64,000 bases of DNA from NCBI GenBank assembly GCA_029057785.1, contig JAIDZC010000019.1:1-64000 (forward strand). The letters run 5' to 3'. A program made the position numbers and the translations under genes. Shown piece after piece: positions 1-9,314 of this stretch. Numbering within the stretch: position 1 is the stretch's first letter; every line of letters begins with the position of its first letter. The notes below the pieces were generated by a model that was not told where the DNA came from, did not search any database, and saw only the letters and a list, made by a program, of their open reading frames with translations. The stretch is from Anaeroplasmataceae bacterium (GTDB lineage Bacteria; Bacillota_I; Bacilli_A; Acholeplasmatales; Anaeroplasmataceae).

Positions 1-23
1 GAAATATATCCTTTCTAAGATAT

Positions 24-59
24 TCAAAAAAAATAACTGTAAGTTTTCTCTTACAGTTA
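24..59 (-). terminator. Intrinsic terminator-like hairpin reading leftward
   Basis: 10-bp perfect inverted repeat taactgtaag/cttacagtta (34-43/50-59), followed on the minus strand by an 8-T run. Confidence 0.6.
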
Positions 60-90
60 CGAAATTTGTAATAAAAAGGACAGTTTATAT

Positions 91-190
91 AAAAGAAAAA
101 GACTCTACTTCAAAGCCTTCCGAGCAGGAGTAGAATCTCACAAACCATAGAAAACATGGGGGTTAGATTTTACTCTAGCCTTGCGTTTCT
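91..190 (-). ncRNA. Putative structured small RNA or attenuator leader, class unknown
   Basis: Starts downstream of a TTGATT-17-TATAAT minus-strand promoter. Ends in a terminator hairpin (101-109/129-137) followed by tttttctttt. An upstream stem (165-175/128-138, 10 of 11 pairs) competes with the terminator stem. Confidence 0.45.
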
Positions 191-196
191 ATTTAT

Positions 197-225
197 ATTA
201 TACGGTATTCCTATAAAAAAATCAA
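197..225 (-). promoter_or_regulatory. SigA-type promoter
   Basis: Minus strand: -35 TTGATT (220-225), 17-bp spacer, -10 TATAAT (197-202). Confidence 0.6.
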
Positions 226-267
226 TACGAAGCACTAGTCTCTTTATAAAATTATTTTTTCTATTCA

Positions 268-296
268 TTGTATTTTTTTTGTTATTGTATTATAAT
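268..296 (+). promoter_or_regulatory. SigA-type promoter for fba
   Basis: TTGTAT (268-273), 17-bp spacer, TATAAT (291-296), then an AGGAGG SD and ATG at 337. Confidence 0.55.
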
Positions 297-336
297 ATTA
301 ACAAGAAGTATTTACTTATTAGGAGGAAATTAAATT

Positions 337-1206
337 ATGCCATTAGTTAATGTAAAAGAAATGATGGACAAGGCTAGAGATGGCCACTATGCAGTAGGTG
401 CATTCAATATTAATAATCTTGAATGGACAAAAGCAATTCTTCTTGCTGCAGAAGAATTAAAGGCACCAGTTATCTTAGGAGTATCAGAGGGTGCAAACAA
501 GTATATGACAGGATATAAGGTTGTAGCTGATATGGTAAAGGCTATGATTGAAACCTTAAATATCACAGTTCCTGTAGCATTACACTTAGACCATGGTACT
601 TATGAAGGTGCACAGAAGGCTTTAGCTGCTGGATATTCATCAGTTATGTTTGATGGTTCACATTATGATATTGAAGAAAACGTTGAAAAGACAAAAGAAA
701 TCGTTGCTTTAGCTAAGAAGCTAGGTGCTACTGTAGAGGCTGAAGTTGGTTCTATCGGTGGAGAAGAGGATGGCGTTACTGGGCGTGGAGAAGTTGCTGA
801 TCCAAAGCAATGTAAGATGATTGCTGATTTAGGAATTGATATCTTAGCTGCTGGTATTGGTAATATTCATGGTCAATATCCTGCAAACTGGCAAGGACTT
901 GATTTTGAAACCTTAGCTGAAATTAAGAAGGCTTGTGGAAATATGCCACTTGTATTACATGGTGGTACAGGAATCCCTGAAGATATGATTAAAAAAGCTA
1001 TTTCTTTAGGAGTATGTAAAATCAATGTAAATACAGAATGTCAATTATCCTTTGCAGCAGCAACTCGTGCTTATATTGAGGCTGGCAAGGATAAAGAAAA
1101 GAAGGGCTTTGACCCTCGTAAGCTTTTAGCTCCAGGTACAGATGCGATCAAACAAACTGTTAGAGAAAAAATGGAAATGTTTGGCTGTATTGGAAAAGCA
1201 AATTAA
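337..1206 (+). CDS. fba: Class II fructose-bisphosphate aldolase
   Basis: Full-length protein with LHLDHGTYEGAQKAL, SVMFDGSHYD, VEAEVGSIGGEEDG and LVLHGGTGIP; strong SD. Confidence 0.97.
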   Translation: MPLVNVKEMMDKARDGHYAVGAFNINNLEWTKAILLAAEELKAPVILGVSEGANKYMTGYKVVADMVKAMIETLNITVPVALHLDHGTYEGAQKALAAGYSSVMFDGSHYDIEENVEKTKEIVALAKKLGATVEAEVGSIGGEEDGVTGRGEVADPKQCKMIADLGIDILAAGIGNIHGQYPANWQGLDFETLAEIKKACGNMPLVLHGGTGIPEDMIKKAISLGVCKINVNTECQLSFAAATRAYIEAGKDKEKKGFDPRKLLAPGTDAIKQTVREKMEMFGCIGKAN

Positions 1207-1262
1207 TAAAGAAAAATGGGGCGATGAATATCGCCTCTTGAATTTTAAAAAAGGAGAAAATT

Positions 1263-1895
1263 ATGAGAATTGCATTAATCAATGAAAATTCCCAAGCTGG
1301 GAAAAACGAACTTATTTATAATACATTAAACATGGTAGCCACGAAATATGGACATACCGTTGACAACTATGGTATGTTTAATGCGGAAGATAAAGCATTA
1401 ACTTACGTACAAAACGGATTACTTGCTGCAATCCTAATCAACTCTGGTGCTGCAGACTTTGTAGTTACAGGATGCGGTACAGGAAGCGGAGCAATGCTTG
1501 CTTGTAATTCCTTCCCTAAGGTTTTATGCGGATTGATTGTAGATCCATCTGATGCTTATATGTTTGGTCAAATCAATGATGGAAATTGTGCTGCATTTCC
1601 TTTTGCGAAAGGCTTTGGTTGGGGAGCAGAATTGAATTTGGAATATTGCTTTGAAAAGCTATTTAACGGTCCAAGAGGACAAGGCTATCCAAAGGAAAGA
1701 GTAGTACCAGAACAAAGAAACAAGAAAATATTAGATGGAGTTAAAGAAATCACCCATACTCCTATGTTAGAAATATTAAAGAAAATAGATAAGGACTTTT
1801 TATTAGAAACTATAGATCGTCCATCCTTTAAAAAATATTTCTTTGCAAATGCGAAGGATAAAGAAATTGTTGAATTTATTAAAACTTTACTTTAA
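1263..1895 (+). CDS. RpiB/LacA/LacB-family sugar-phosphate isomerase
   Basis: RpiB-like core TGCGTGSGAMLACN; 210 aa with a C-terminal extension; SD aaggag. Confidence 0.8.
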   Translation: MRIALINENSQAGKNELIYNTLNMVATKYGHTVDNYGMFNAEDKALTYVQNGLLAAILINSGAADFVVTGCGTGSGAMLACNSFPKVLCGLIVDPSDAYMFGQINDGNCAAFPFAKGFGWGAELNLEYCFEKLFNGPRGQGYPKERVVPEQRNKKILDGVKEITHTPMLEILKKIDKDFLLETIDRPSFKKYFFANAKDKEIVEFIKTLL

Positions 1896-1915
1896 TAGAG
1901 AAAGAGAATGATTTT

Positions 1916-2950
1916 ATGAAGCTAGTTATTAATATGCTATCTAAGGCAGATAGCGTAGAAGGACAAGGCGTTGGTAGTGCTTATATTGAACAAGTGAATT
2001 TGGTTAAAGAAGAACTTGGCGATATTTTTGAGGTAAGAATTAATTCAAAGAAAAAGGCAGATATTGTACATGTGCATTCTGTGAATCCTAGTTTTTATTT
2101 ACGCTTTAAAAAGAAAAACGGAATTCGCGTAATGTATTGTCATTTTCTTCCGGAAACCTTAAAGGGTTCTATTAAATTACCTAAATTATTTTTTAATATA
2201 TATTGTAAATATGTTATGTCTTTCTATAAAAAGGCAGAGTATTTAGTTGTTGTAAATCCTATTTTCATAGAAGATTTAGTTCAATTAGGAGTCAAAGAAG
2301 AACATATAAAGTACATTCCCAACTATGTATCTAAAGCTCAGTTTTACCCTATTCCAAAAGAAGAAACAACATCTATAAGGCAAAAATATAATATTCCTTT
2401 AGATAAGTTTGTTGTATTAGGGTGTGGGCAGGTACAAACAAGAAAAGGTGTAACAGATTTTGTTGAGGTTGCCCAAAATAATCCAAATATTGAATTTGTT
2501 TGGGCAGGAGGCTTTAGTTTTAAGGCGATTACAGATGGATATAGTGAATTAAAGAAGATTTATGAGAATCCTCCATGTTCAAATCTTCATTTTATTGGGA
2601 TTATACCTAGAACAGAAATGAATGATATATTCAATATGGCAGATTGTTTATTTATGCCATCTTACAATGAATTGTTTCCAATGTCTATTTTAGAAGCTGC
2701 TTCTGCAAGCAAACCAATTCTACTTAGAGATTTAGATTTATATAAAAATATACTCTGGGATAATTACTTAGTTGGAACGAATAATGAGGAATTCTCAGAA
2801 TGTATTCGTAAATTATCTGTTGATTCAGCTTATTATGAACAAGCATGTAAGCTATCAGATAATATATCTAATTTTTACTCTAAAGAAAATGTTGCAAAGC
2901 TTTGGAAAGACTTTTATCTTTCTATTTACGAGAAAAACAAAAATAATTAA
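1916..2950 (+). CDS. Glycosyltransferase family 4 (GT-B) protein
   Basis: VLGCGQVQTRKGVTDFVEVA and MPSYNELFPMSILEAASASKPIL motifs typical of GT4. Confidence 0.88.
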   Translation: MKLVINMLSKADSVEGQGVGSAYIEQVNLVKEELGDIFEVRINSKKKADIVHVHSVNPSFYLRFKKKNGIRVMYCHFLPETLKGSIKLPKLFFNIYCKYVMSFYKKAEYLVVVNPIFIEDLVQLGVKEEHIKYIPNYVSKAQFYPIPKEETTSIRQKYNIPLDKFVVLGCGQVQTRKGVTDFVEVAQNNPNIEFVWAGGFSFKAITDGYSELKKIYENPPCSNLHFIGIIPRTEMNDIFNMADCLFMPSYNELFPMSILEAASASKPILLRDLDLYKNILWDNYLVGTNNEEFSECIRKLSVDSAYYEQACKLSDNISNFYSKENVAKLWKDFYLSIYEKNKNN

Positions 2951-2956
2951 TTATTT

Positions 2957-2997
2957 TAAGAACAAGCACGAACGATGTGTTTGTTCTTATTTTTTTA
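2957..2997 (+). terminator. Intrinsic terminator
   Basis: aagaacaa...ttgttctt stem followed by a T run, after the glycosyltransferase. Confidence 0.75.
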
Positions 2998-3121
2998 ACT
3001 TTCTAAAAATAAAATAAAGAAACTAAAAGATTTTGGTAATTGTCTTATGAATAAATATGTAGTGATAGAAGTGATAGTAATAGCATTGAGAGGGTTAACC
3101 CCTTATCATTTTCAATTCAAA

Positions 3122-3147
3122 TAAAAAAGCCCCATTATAAATGAGGC
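3122..3147 (-). terminator. Intrinsic terminator for the 3177-3776 gene
   Basis: Minus strand agcctca tttataa tggggct followed by a T run. Confidence 0.65.
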
Positions 3148-3176
3148 TGAATTTTTGTAATTTGATAAACGAAAAT

Positions 3177-3776
3177 TTAATTATGTTTATTCTTTTTTTG
3201 TAGATTAAATACAGCATTATATATATCAAATTCATCGTTTTTATAGATGCCATATTCTAATGCTATTTCATAAAAGATAGATTCTGTAGGATTCATATTG
3301 ATACCATTTTTTCTAAATAGTGGAGTTACGATATCATCTAGCATAGGGAAGAAGACATCTGGGACATTTTCTTTTTTATCTATATAAGAATTCACTTGTT
3401 CTTCAAAAGAATCTAATGTTGTCATATTATCTTTTAAATTATGATTGAGCAGCTCAGATTGAAATTCATGAACATATAGTAATAGATTGATTGTTTTTGC
3501 ACATTTTTCCATTTCTTCATAGTTTCCTTGAAAGGTGTAATCTAAAATGGTTTTAATTGTATAAAAATTATCATAAATGTAATCAAAGCCAACGGAGAAG
3601 AAAACCTCTTCCTCCTCAGAAAGACATTTATCCTTTAAATACGTTTCATATAAGTAATCTACTACTGCTATAACAGAAGTAAATCTAGAAATTGTTTTGC
3701 TTTCGGTCTTTACTAGATGAAAAATGAAATCATGATTTTCTTTTTTCCAACTAGAATAATCTTCATAAATATTCAT
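3177..3776 (-). CDS. Hypothetical protein
   Basis: 199-aa intact ORF immediately downstream of lysS; no recognised family. Confidence 0.75.
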   Translation of the reverse strand: MNIYEDYSSWKKENHDFIFHLVKTESKTISRFTSVIAVVDYLYETYLKDKCLSEEEEVFFSVGFDYIYDNFYTIKTILDYTFQGNYEEMEKCAKTINLLLYVHEFQSELLNHNLKDNMTTLDSFEEQVNSYIDKKENVPDVFFPMLDDIVTPLFRKNGINMNPTESIFYEIALEYGIYKNDEFDIYNAVFNLQKKNKHN

Positions 3777-3784
3777 AGAATCCT

Positions 3785-5266
3785 CTAGTTACGATTACGA
3801 TTATGAGGGAATAGAAGAACATCACGAATGTTTGTTTTACCAGTTAAAAGCATAATAGTTCTATCAATACCAATGCCAATACCGCCTGTAGGTGGCATTC
3901 CATATTCTAATGCTTCAACGAAGTCGATATCAATTTCACAAGCTTCGTCATTTCCTAAATTTCTTTCTTGGAGTTGGCGAGTAAATCTTTCCATCTGATC
4001 TAGTGGGTCGTTTAGTTCAGTAAAGGCATTACCATATTCTGTTCCACCCATAAATATTTCAAAACGATCTGTGAATCTTGGATCATCTGGATTTTTCTTT
4101 GCAAGCGGAGAAATTTCTAGTGGATGTCCATATAGAATAGTTGGTTCAACAAGCTTTTCTTCCCCATACTTTTCGAAGAATGCATTAATGATATGACCAA
4201 CTCCTGTGAAGTGAGCTGGAACCTCGATACCATGCTCCTTTGCAAGAGCCTTAGCCTCATCAAACGACATTTGCTTCCAGAAGTCAACACCACATTCTCT
4301 TTTAATTAAATCCACCATGTGAATTCTTTCAAACTTAGATAAGTCATAGGTATGTCCATCAAATTCAACAGTAGTAGTACCTAAAACCTCTAAAGCTACA
4401 GACTTAAAGAAGTTTTCTGCAAGGTTCATCATACCTTCCATATCAGAGTAGGCTAAATAAGCTTCAACAGTTGTGAACTCAGGGTTATGCCTAGAGTCAA
4501 CACCTTCGTTTCTAAATAGACGTCCAATTTCATAAACAGCTTCCATACCACCAACAATTAAACGCTTTAAAGGTAATTCTGTTGCAATACGAAGATAAAA
4601 TGGCATATCAAGTGCGTTATGATGTGTAACGAAAGGACGTGCTGCAGCTCCTCCTAAAATTGGCTGAAGAACAGGTGTTTCCACTTCAACAAATCCTTGA
4701 TTATCAAAGAAGTGCTGAATTGCACGAATGATTTTAGGACGCATAAATGCAACTCTTCTTGAATCATCATTTACGATCAAGTCTACATATCTTCTACGAC
4801 GAGCCTCTTCAACATCCTGCAAGCCATGGAACTTTTCAGGTAGTGGTTTAATTGCCTTAGATAGATGCGTAAATACTTTACAACGAACAGTAAGCTGACC
4901 AGTATTTGTTCTCATAATAGAGCCTTCAATACCCAAAATATCACCAATGTCAGATTTAATGAAAACATCATACGCATCTTCACCTAAAATTTCTTTAGAT
5001 AAATAGCATTGAATCGTTCCAAATTTATCTAATATATTAATAAAGCCAATTTTACCTTGACGTCTTTTTGCAATCATACGTCCAGCAATTTTAACATTGA
5101 ATTCTTTAGATTCTAAATCTTCTTTTGTATAAGAATCAAATTTTTCTAGTATTGTTTTTGAATTTTCAGTACGATCATATCTTTGACCGAAAGGACGAAT
5201 TCCTTTTTCCTCTAAATACTTAATCTTTTCTATTCTAATTCTTTCTTGTTCAGGTCTCTTTTCCAT
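3785..5266 (-). CDS. lysS: Lysyl-tRNA synthetase (class II)
   Basis: Class II motifs GRLFRNEGVDSRHNPEFTTVEAY and GIGIGIDRTIMLLTGKTNIRDVLLFP. Start set at MEKRPEQE (5266), preceded by a GGAGG SD, rather than at the ORF-track start. Confidence 0.97.
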   Translation of the reverse strand: MEKRPEQERIRIEKIKYLEEKGIRPFGQRYDRTENSKTILEKFDSYTKEDLESKEFNVKIAGRMIAKRRQGKIGFINILDKFGTIQCYLSKEILGEDAYDVFIKSDIGDILGIEGSIMRTNTGQLTVRCKVFTHLSKAIKPLPEKFHGLQDVEEARRRRYVDLIVNDDSRRVAFMRPKIIRAIQHFFDNQGFVEVETPVLQPILGGAAARPFVTHHNALDMPFYLRIATELPLKRLIVGGMEAVYEIGRLFRNEGVDSRHNPEFTTVEAYLAYSDMEGMMNLAENFFKSVALEVLGTTTVEFDGHTYDLSKFERIHMVDLIKRECGVDFWKQMSFDEAKALAKEHGIEVPAHFTGVGHIINAFFEKYGEEKLVEPTILYGHPLEISPLAKKNPDDPRFTDRFEIFMGGTEYGNAFTELNDPLDQMERFTRQLQERNLGNDEACEIDIDFVEALEYGMPPTGGIGIGIDRTIMLLTGKTNIRDVLLFPHNRNRN

Positions 5267-5341
5267 AAAAAAATAGCCTCCTTTTATAACTTTATTTATT
5301 ATAGCATAATAGGTCTTAAAAAACAATAAACGAGAAAAAGA

Positions 5342-5366
5342 AAAGCTTAAGAATAAACTTAAGCTT
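5342..5366 (-). terminator. Terminator hairpin overlapping the lipoprotein gene end
   Basis: aagcttaag/cttaagctt stem followed on the minus strand by ttttctttttct. Confidence 0.6.
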
Positions 5367-5868
5367 CCAAAGAATTAAGGTGTATGGATGTATACTCATA
5401 TTCATAATTAATATGCAGGTTGTAACAACCTAGAACCTCAGGAGTCTGCAATCCAACTCGTAGTGAGGCTGTATAATGAAGTTTTTCATCTTTATTGGGA
5501 ACCACTAAACTTATATAATATAAATCCGGTCCTGTAGCATGAGGATTACACTTTTTTTCAAACTTCATATCTATAGGAATTTCATTTTCATTATCTAAAA
5601 AATAAAATTGAAAAGAATAATATTTTCTTTCATCAACTGCTAAAGAAAAGTCTTGTAATACGTTAAGCTTATTTGCTTGATTAAATTCCTTTAAAGTGAT
5701 TTCAGTAACGATAAGCTTTGCCCCAGTATATTCTTTTTCTTCAAGTTTAAAACTTTCTTCTGAGGCAAAAATACCCTCTATAAGAGGTTGAGTGTAGGCT
5801 TTCTTTTGAAAACAGCTTGTGAAAAAAAGTAGTAGTGGTAAAAGAAGTAAAATTTTAAAGGATCTCAT
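5359..5868 (-). CDS. Putative lipoprotein
   Basis: MRSFKILLLLPLLLFFTSC: signal peptide with lipobox; start chosen at MRSF. Confidence 0.75.
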   Translation of the reverse strand: MRSFKILLLLPLLLFFTSCFQKKAYTQPLIEGIFASEESFKLEEKEYTGAKLIVTEITLKEFNQANKLNVLQDFSLAVDERKYYSFQFYFLDNENEIPIDMKFEKKCNPHATGPDLYYISLVVPNKDEKLHYTASLRVGLQTPEVLGCYNLHINYEYEYTSIHLNSLEA

Positions 5869-5961
5869 TTCATTAACCCCTCCTAGCATTTTTATTATAG
5901 CAAATTAGAATATATATTACAATCTAGAAAGAAGACGGAAACAATTAAAGGTTAAAAACAG

Positions 5962-5980
5962 AAGCACCGAATCGGTGCTT
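5962..5980. promoter_or_regulatory. Perfect 9-1-9 palindrome in a divergent intergenic region
   Basis: AAGCACCGA-A-TCGGTGCTT between the lipoprotein and XRE regulator genes. Confidence 0.5.
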
Positions 5981-6024
5981 TACATTTATGGTATCTATTT
6001 ATATAATTATAATGGTGATGAAGG

Positions 6025-6891
6025 ATGCAACTCCATGAGAATATAAAGAAATATCGTTGTCATAAGAATTGGACACAAGAGGATTTGGCAGGAATGCTAG
6101 ATGTGACAAGACAAACTATATCTAAATGGGAACAAGGCATTAATGAACCAGATATAGCTACATTAAAAAAATTGAGTGAAGTCTTTGAAGTTACTATTGA
6201 TGAATTATTAGGAAAAGAAGAACAAAAGAGGGAAAACAAATTTCCCTATATTGTTAAGATATGTAATGTAGTTTCTATTTCTTTTTGTATTTTTGTAAGC
6301 CTTGTTTTAATCATTTTTACTAGATATTTATATAACAGAATACCGATGCATTATAATTGGGCTGGAGAAATTGATCGCTGGGGATCTAAGTGGGAGTGGG
6401 TAATTTTGCTTGTATATTTTATTATTATATTAGTCACCGATTTATTTTGTTGTAAGCAGATTAAAGAGAAAGTGAATTCAAAGGCTGGCTTTTGGACTAT
6501 AAAAATCTGTTGTTGGTGTTGCCAAATTGTAGGTTTGGGAATTTTCTTTGGTTTTGCAGGTGAGTTTTTAAAGAAGGATACATGGTATCCTATTACAAAT
6601 AGTGTTATTTATGCATTTCTATTTTGTGTTATGATCTTTTTGCATCCAGCGATTATTAAGAGAAATAATATTTTTGGATTCAGAACACATTTTACTTGTT
6701 CAAATGAGATTGCATGGAATAGTATAAATCGATTTGCTTGTTATACCTTTTGTATAAATTCTTTATCTGCTATTATAATTCAAATGTTTGTCAATCAGTT
6801 TTGGTATAATTTTCTTATTTCAAATTTGATATATATTGGGGTTATTATAGTGTGGAGCTATTATTTTCATTTTAAGCATAAGCTAAAATAG
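6025..6891 (+). CDS. XRE-family transcriptional regulator with DUF1648/SdpI-like membrane domain
   Basis: N-terminal HTH (WTQEDLAGMLDVTRQTISKWEQGINEPDIATLKKLSEVF) and downstream NRIPMHYNWAGEIDRWGSKWE plus TM segments. Confidence 0.9.
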   Translation: MQLHENIKKYRCHKNWTQEDLAGMLDVTRQTISKWEQGINEPDIATLKKLSEVFEVTIDELLGKEEQKRENKFPYIVKICNVVSISFCIFVSLVLIIFTRYLYNRIPMHYNWAGEIDRWGSKWEWVILLVYFIIILVTDLFCCKQIKEKVNSKAGFWTIKICCWCCQIVGLGIFFGFAGEFLKKDTWYPITNSVIYAFLFCVMIFLHPAIIKRNNIFGFRTHFTCSNEIAWNSINRFACYTFCINSLSAIIIQMFVNQFWYNFLISNLIYIGVIIVWSYYFHFKHKLK

Positions 6892-7314
6892 TTCATATAT
6901 AGTTTTAGGTTTTTCATTTGGATGACGCTTGTAGTATTTTCGAAGGCGTCTTTTTTCTTTTATCCAATAAATGAATGGTGGAATGGAAATGATTTTTAAA
7001 AGCTTATATACGTACTTTTTTAAAGGTTTTAAAATGGTATCAAATTCTTTATTGTGCTTTAATACCAACCTAGAGAAAGTTAGTTTTGCAAGATATAATC
7101 CTAATAAATAAAATAATATATAAATATGAAAGATAGGAATATTATATTGATTTGAGATGTGAATGATTAAACCAGATAGAAATCCAAAATAGAGGATTGT
7201 TTTGATGAATAGAAATCTTTTTTGATGGTAAAATACAATTTGATAAAGAATATAAGAGAAGAATCCTAAGTAAAGAACAAGTAATATTTTTAATAATGCT
7301 TGTAAAGATTCCAT
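6883..7314 (-). CDS. yabQ: YabQ-like spore cortex biosynthesis membrane protein
   Basis: Small multi-TM protein directly downstream of a YabP homologue (yabP-yabQ synteny). Confidence 0.65.
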   Translation of the reverse strand: MESLQALLKILLVLYLGFFSYILYQIVFYHQKRFLFIKTILYFGFLSGLIIHISNQYNIPIFHIYILFYLLGLYLAKLTFSRLVLKHNKEFDTILKPLKKYVYKLLKIISIPPFIYWIKEKRRLRKYYKRHPNEKPKTIYELF

Positions 7315-7315
7315 A

Positions 7316-7582
7316 TTATGCGAATAGTTTTCTTATAAAACTCTTATTTTTCTTTACCTGTACATTCTTTTTTTCCAAGGAATTTAATGTGCCTGTAATT
7401 TTAATCGTTTTATTATCATTGCTGACTTCCTTAAGCACAAGGTTAGTTCCTGTAATTTCGTAAGGTATATCATTTACCTTCAAAATGAATATAGTTTCTG
7501 AAAACTCTTTAATTTCTGTAATATTGTTTACTATGATTTGGTCATCATAGATTGTAAAATTTACATTAGACATATGAATCAC
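7316..7582 (-). CDS. yabP: YabP/YqfC-family sporulation protein
   Basis: 88 aa; ends ...NKSFIRKLFA like YabP (...FFSKLF); adjacent to yabQ. Confidence 0.7.
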   Translation of the reverse strand: MIHMSNVNFTIYDDQIIVNNITEIKEFSETIFILKVNDIPYEITGTNLVLKEVSNDNKTIKITGTLNSLEKKNVQVKKNKSFIRKLFA

Positions 7583-7724
7583 CTAATTAAAGATATGCAG
7601 AACCTGTAGGAAAAAGAAGTGAGAGATTAATTTGATTGCCACATTCATATAGTTTTTTAAACTAGATAATCTAATGCTATTGAATATGTGATGTGTTTGT
7701 GATATAATAAGCATAGGTGAGACT

Positions 7725-8540
7725 ATGGAAGAATCAAAAGAACTTTTAGATTTGGAAAAGAAAAATCAAAAGTTAAATGAAAAGAATAGAAAAATTGAAG
7801 AAAAAGAAGAGCATAAGAAAATTAAAGCCGAAGCTAAACAGGAAGAAGAGATTCGATTAGAGCCTATAAGAAAAAAGAAAAAGGAAAAGAAGGAGAAGAT
7901 TCGTAAATTAAATGAACCTCCAAAACGTCCTGTTCTTGAAGAAGTTGGAAATGCAGTTACTCATGGTGTTGGTGCAATTCTAGCAATCGTTGGTTTTATT
8001 CTAATGATTTTAAAGAGTGATACTGGATTAAAGATCACAGCTTCTATTGTTTACGGATTTAGCATGTTTTTTATGATGTTAATGAGTTGTCTGTATCATT
8101 CCTTTAGAGGCGGATCTACAGTGAAAAGATTATGGAGAAGATTTGATTATACTTCCATATATCTTTTAATTGGAGGAACATTCGCTCCTTTGTATTTAGT
8201 GTATTGGGGAAATACTCTAGGAATTGTTTTGTTTGCAGTTCAATGGGCATTAATCGTTACAGGTGTTACATTTGTATGCGTATTTGGTCCAGGAAGAATC
8301 AAGTGGCTTCATTATGGTTTGTATTTTTTGATTGGATGGAGTGGACTTATTTTCATTCCAGATTGGATAAAGAACAATTTAAATTTACTTTGGATGATCT
8401 TGGGTGGAGGAATCGTTTATACCTTGGGTATGATTCCTTTTGCTAAAAAGAACGTAAAGAGTGCACATTTCATTTGGCACTTCTTTGTGTTATGTGGTGC
8501 GATAATTCAATACTTGGGAATATTATTGTATGTATATTAA
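7725..8540 (+). CDS. Hemolysin III / PAQR-family membrane protein with a charged N-terminal extension
   Basis: EEVGNAVTHGVGAILAIVG, SCLYHSF and HFIWHFFVLCGAIIQY motifs of the HlyIII/TrhA family. Confidence 0.88.
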   Translation: MEESKELLDLEKKNQKLNEKNRKIEEKEEHKKIKAEAKQEEEIRLEPIRKKKKEKKEKIRKLNEPPKRPVLEEVGNAVTHGVGAILAIVGFILMILKSDTGLKITASIVYGFSMFFMMLMSCLYHSFRGGSTVKRLWRRFDYTSIYLLIGGTFAPLYLVYWGNTLGIVLFAVQWALIVTGVTFVCVFGPGRIKWLHYGLYFLIGWSGLIFIPDWIKNNLNLLWMILGGGIVYTLGMIPFAKKNVKSAHFIWHFFVLCGAIIQYLGILLYVY

Positions 8541-8621
8541 AAGATAAGAGGTTAGCCTTTTATCTTTTTTAAATTTAAGAGTTATTTAAAGTTTTTCTTA
8601 TATAAAAGAGGTATAATAAAA

Positions 8622-9314
8622 TTGGAGGTTTTTATGAGAGTGGATTGTATTATTATAGATGATGAAAAGCTACTTGCAGATAGTACAGCAGAATACTTTA
8701 ATTTATTTGGCGTTTCTACACTTGCAGTGTATAGTGCAGAAGAATGTCGTTCCTTTTTTAAGACGAATACAGCAAGTATTTGCTTATTAGATATTAATTT
8801 AGGTGATGGAAGTGGCTTTGAATTATGTAAAGAAATAAGAGAAAAACTTAATCTTCCTATTTTATTTATTTCGGCAAGAACGAGTGATGATGATAAAATT
8901 ATTGCATTAAATATTGGCGGTGATGACTATATACAAAAGCCATATTCTTTAGGGGTTTTACTTGCAAAGGTAAAGGCAGTGCTAAAGCGATATAAACAAA
9001 GTGAAACTTTAGAATACTCAGACGGTAGACTTCATATTGATTTTGGCTCTAAACAGGTAACTGTAGATAATCAATTATGTAAATTAACTTTTTTGGAATT
9101 TAAGCTTTTATCCTATTTAGTGAAAAATCAAGGTAAGGTTGTTTCTAAAGAACAGCTTTTTGAATCTGTTTGGGAGGATAAGTTTACACAGGATGGAACA
9201 TTAAATGTACATATAAGAAAGCTTCGAGAGGCTATAGAAAGAGATCCTAATCATCCCGAATATATCATTACCATTTGGAAGGATGGCTATATTTTTAAAG
9301 GAGAAAAGCTATGA
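8622..9314 (+). CDS. OmpR-family response regulator
   Basis: REC domain (IIDDEKLL...CLLDINLGDGSG) plus winged-helix DNA-binding domain. Confidence 0.93.
   Translation: MEVFMRVDCIIIDDEKLLADSTAEYFNLFGVSTLAVYSAEECRSFFKTNTASICLLDINLGDGSGFELCKEIREKLNLPILFISARTSDDDKIIALNIGGDDYIQKPYSLGVLLAKVKAVLKRYKQSETLEYSDGRLHIDFGSKQVTVDNQLCKLTFLEFKLLSYLVKNQGKVVSKEQLFESVWEDKFTQDGTLNVHIRKLREAIERDPNHPEYIITIWKDGYIFKGEKL

Noticed and set aside
156-350. 64-aa ORF on the + strand before fba
   Set aside because: Overlaps the fba promoter, SD and start and runs through AT-rich intergenic sequence; low-complexity Leu/Phe/Ile/Lys product; no SD.
2772-3017. 81-aa ORF overlapping the glycosyltransferase end
   Set aside because: Out-of-frame overlap with a well-supported gene; extends through a terminator.
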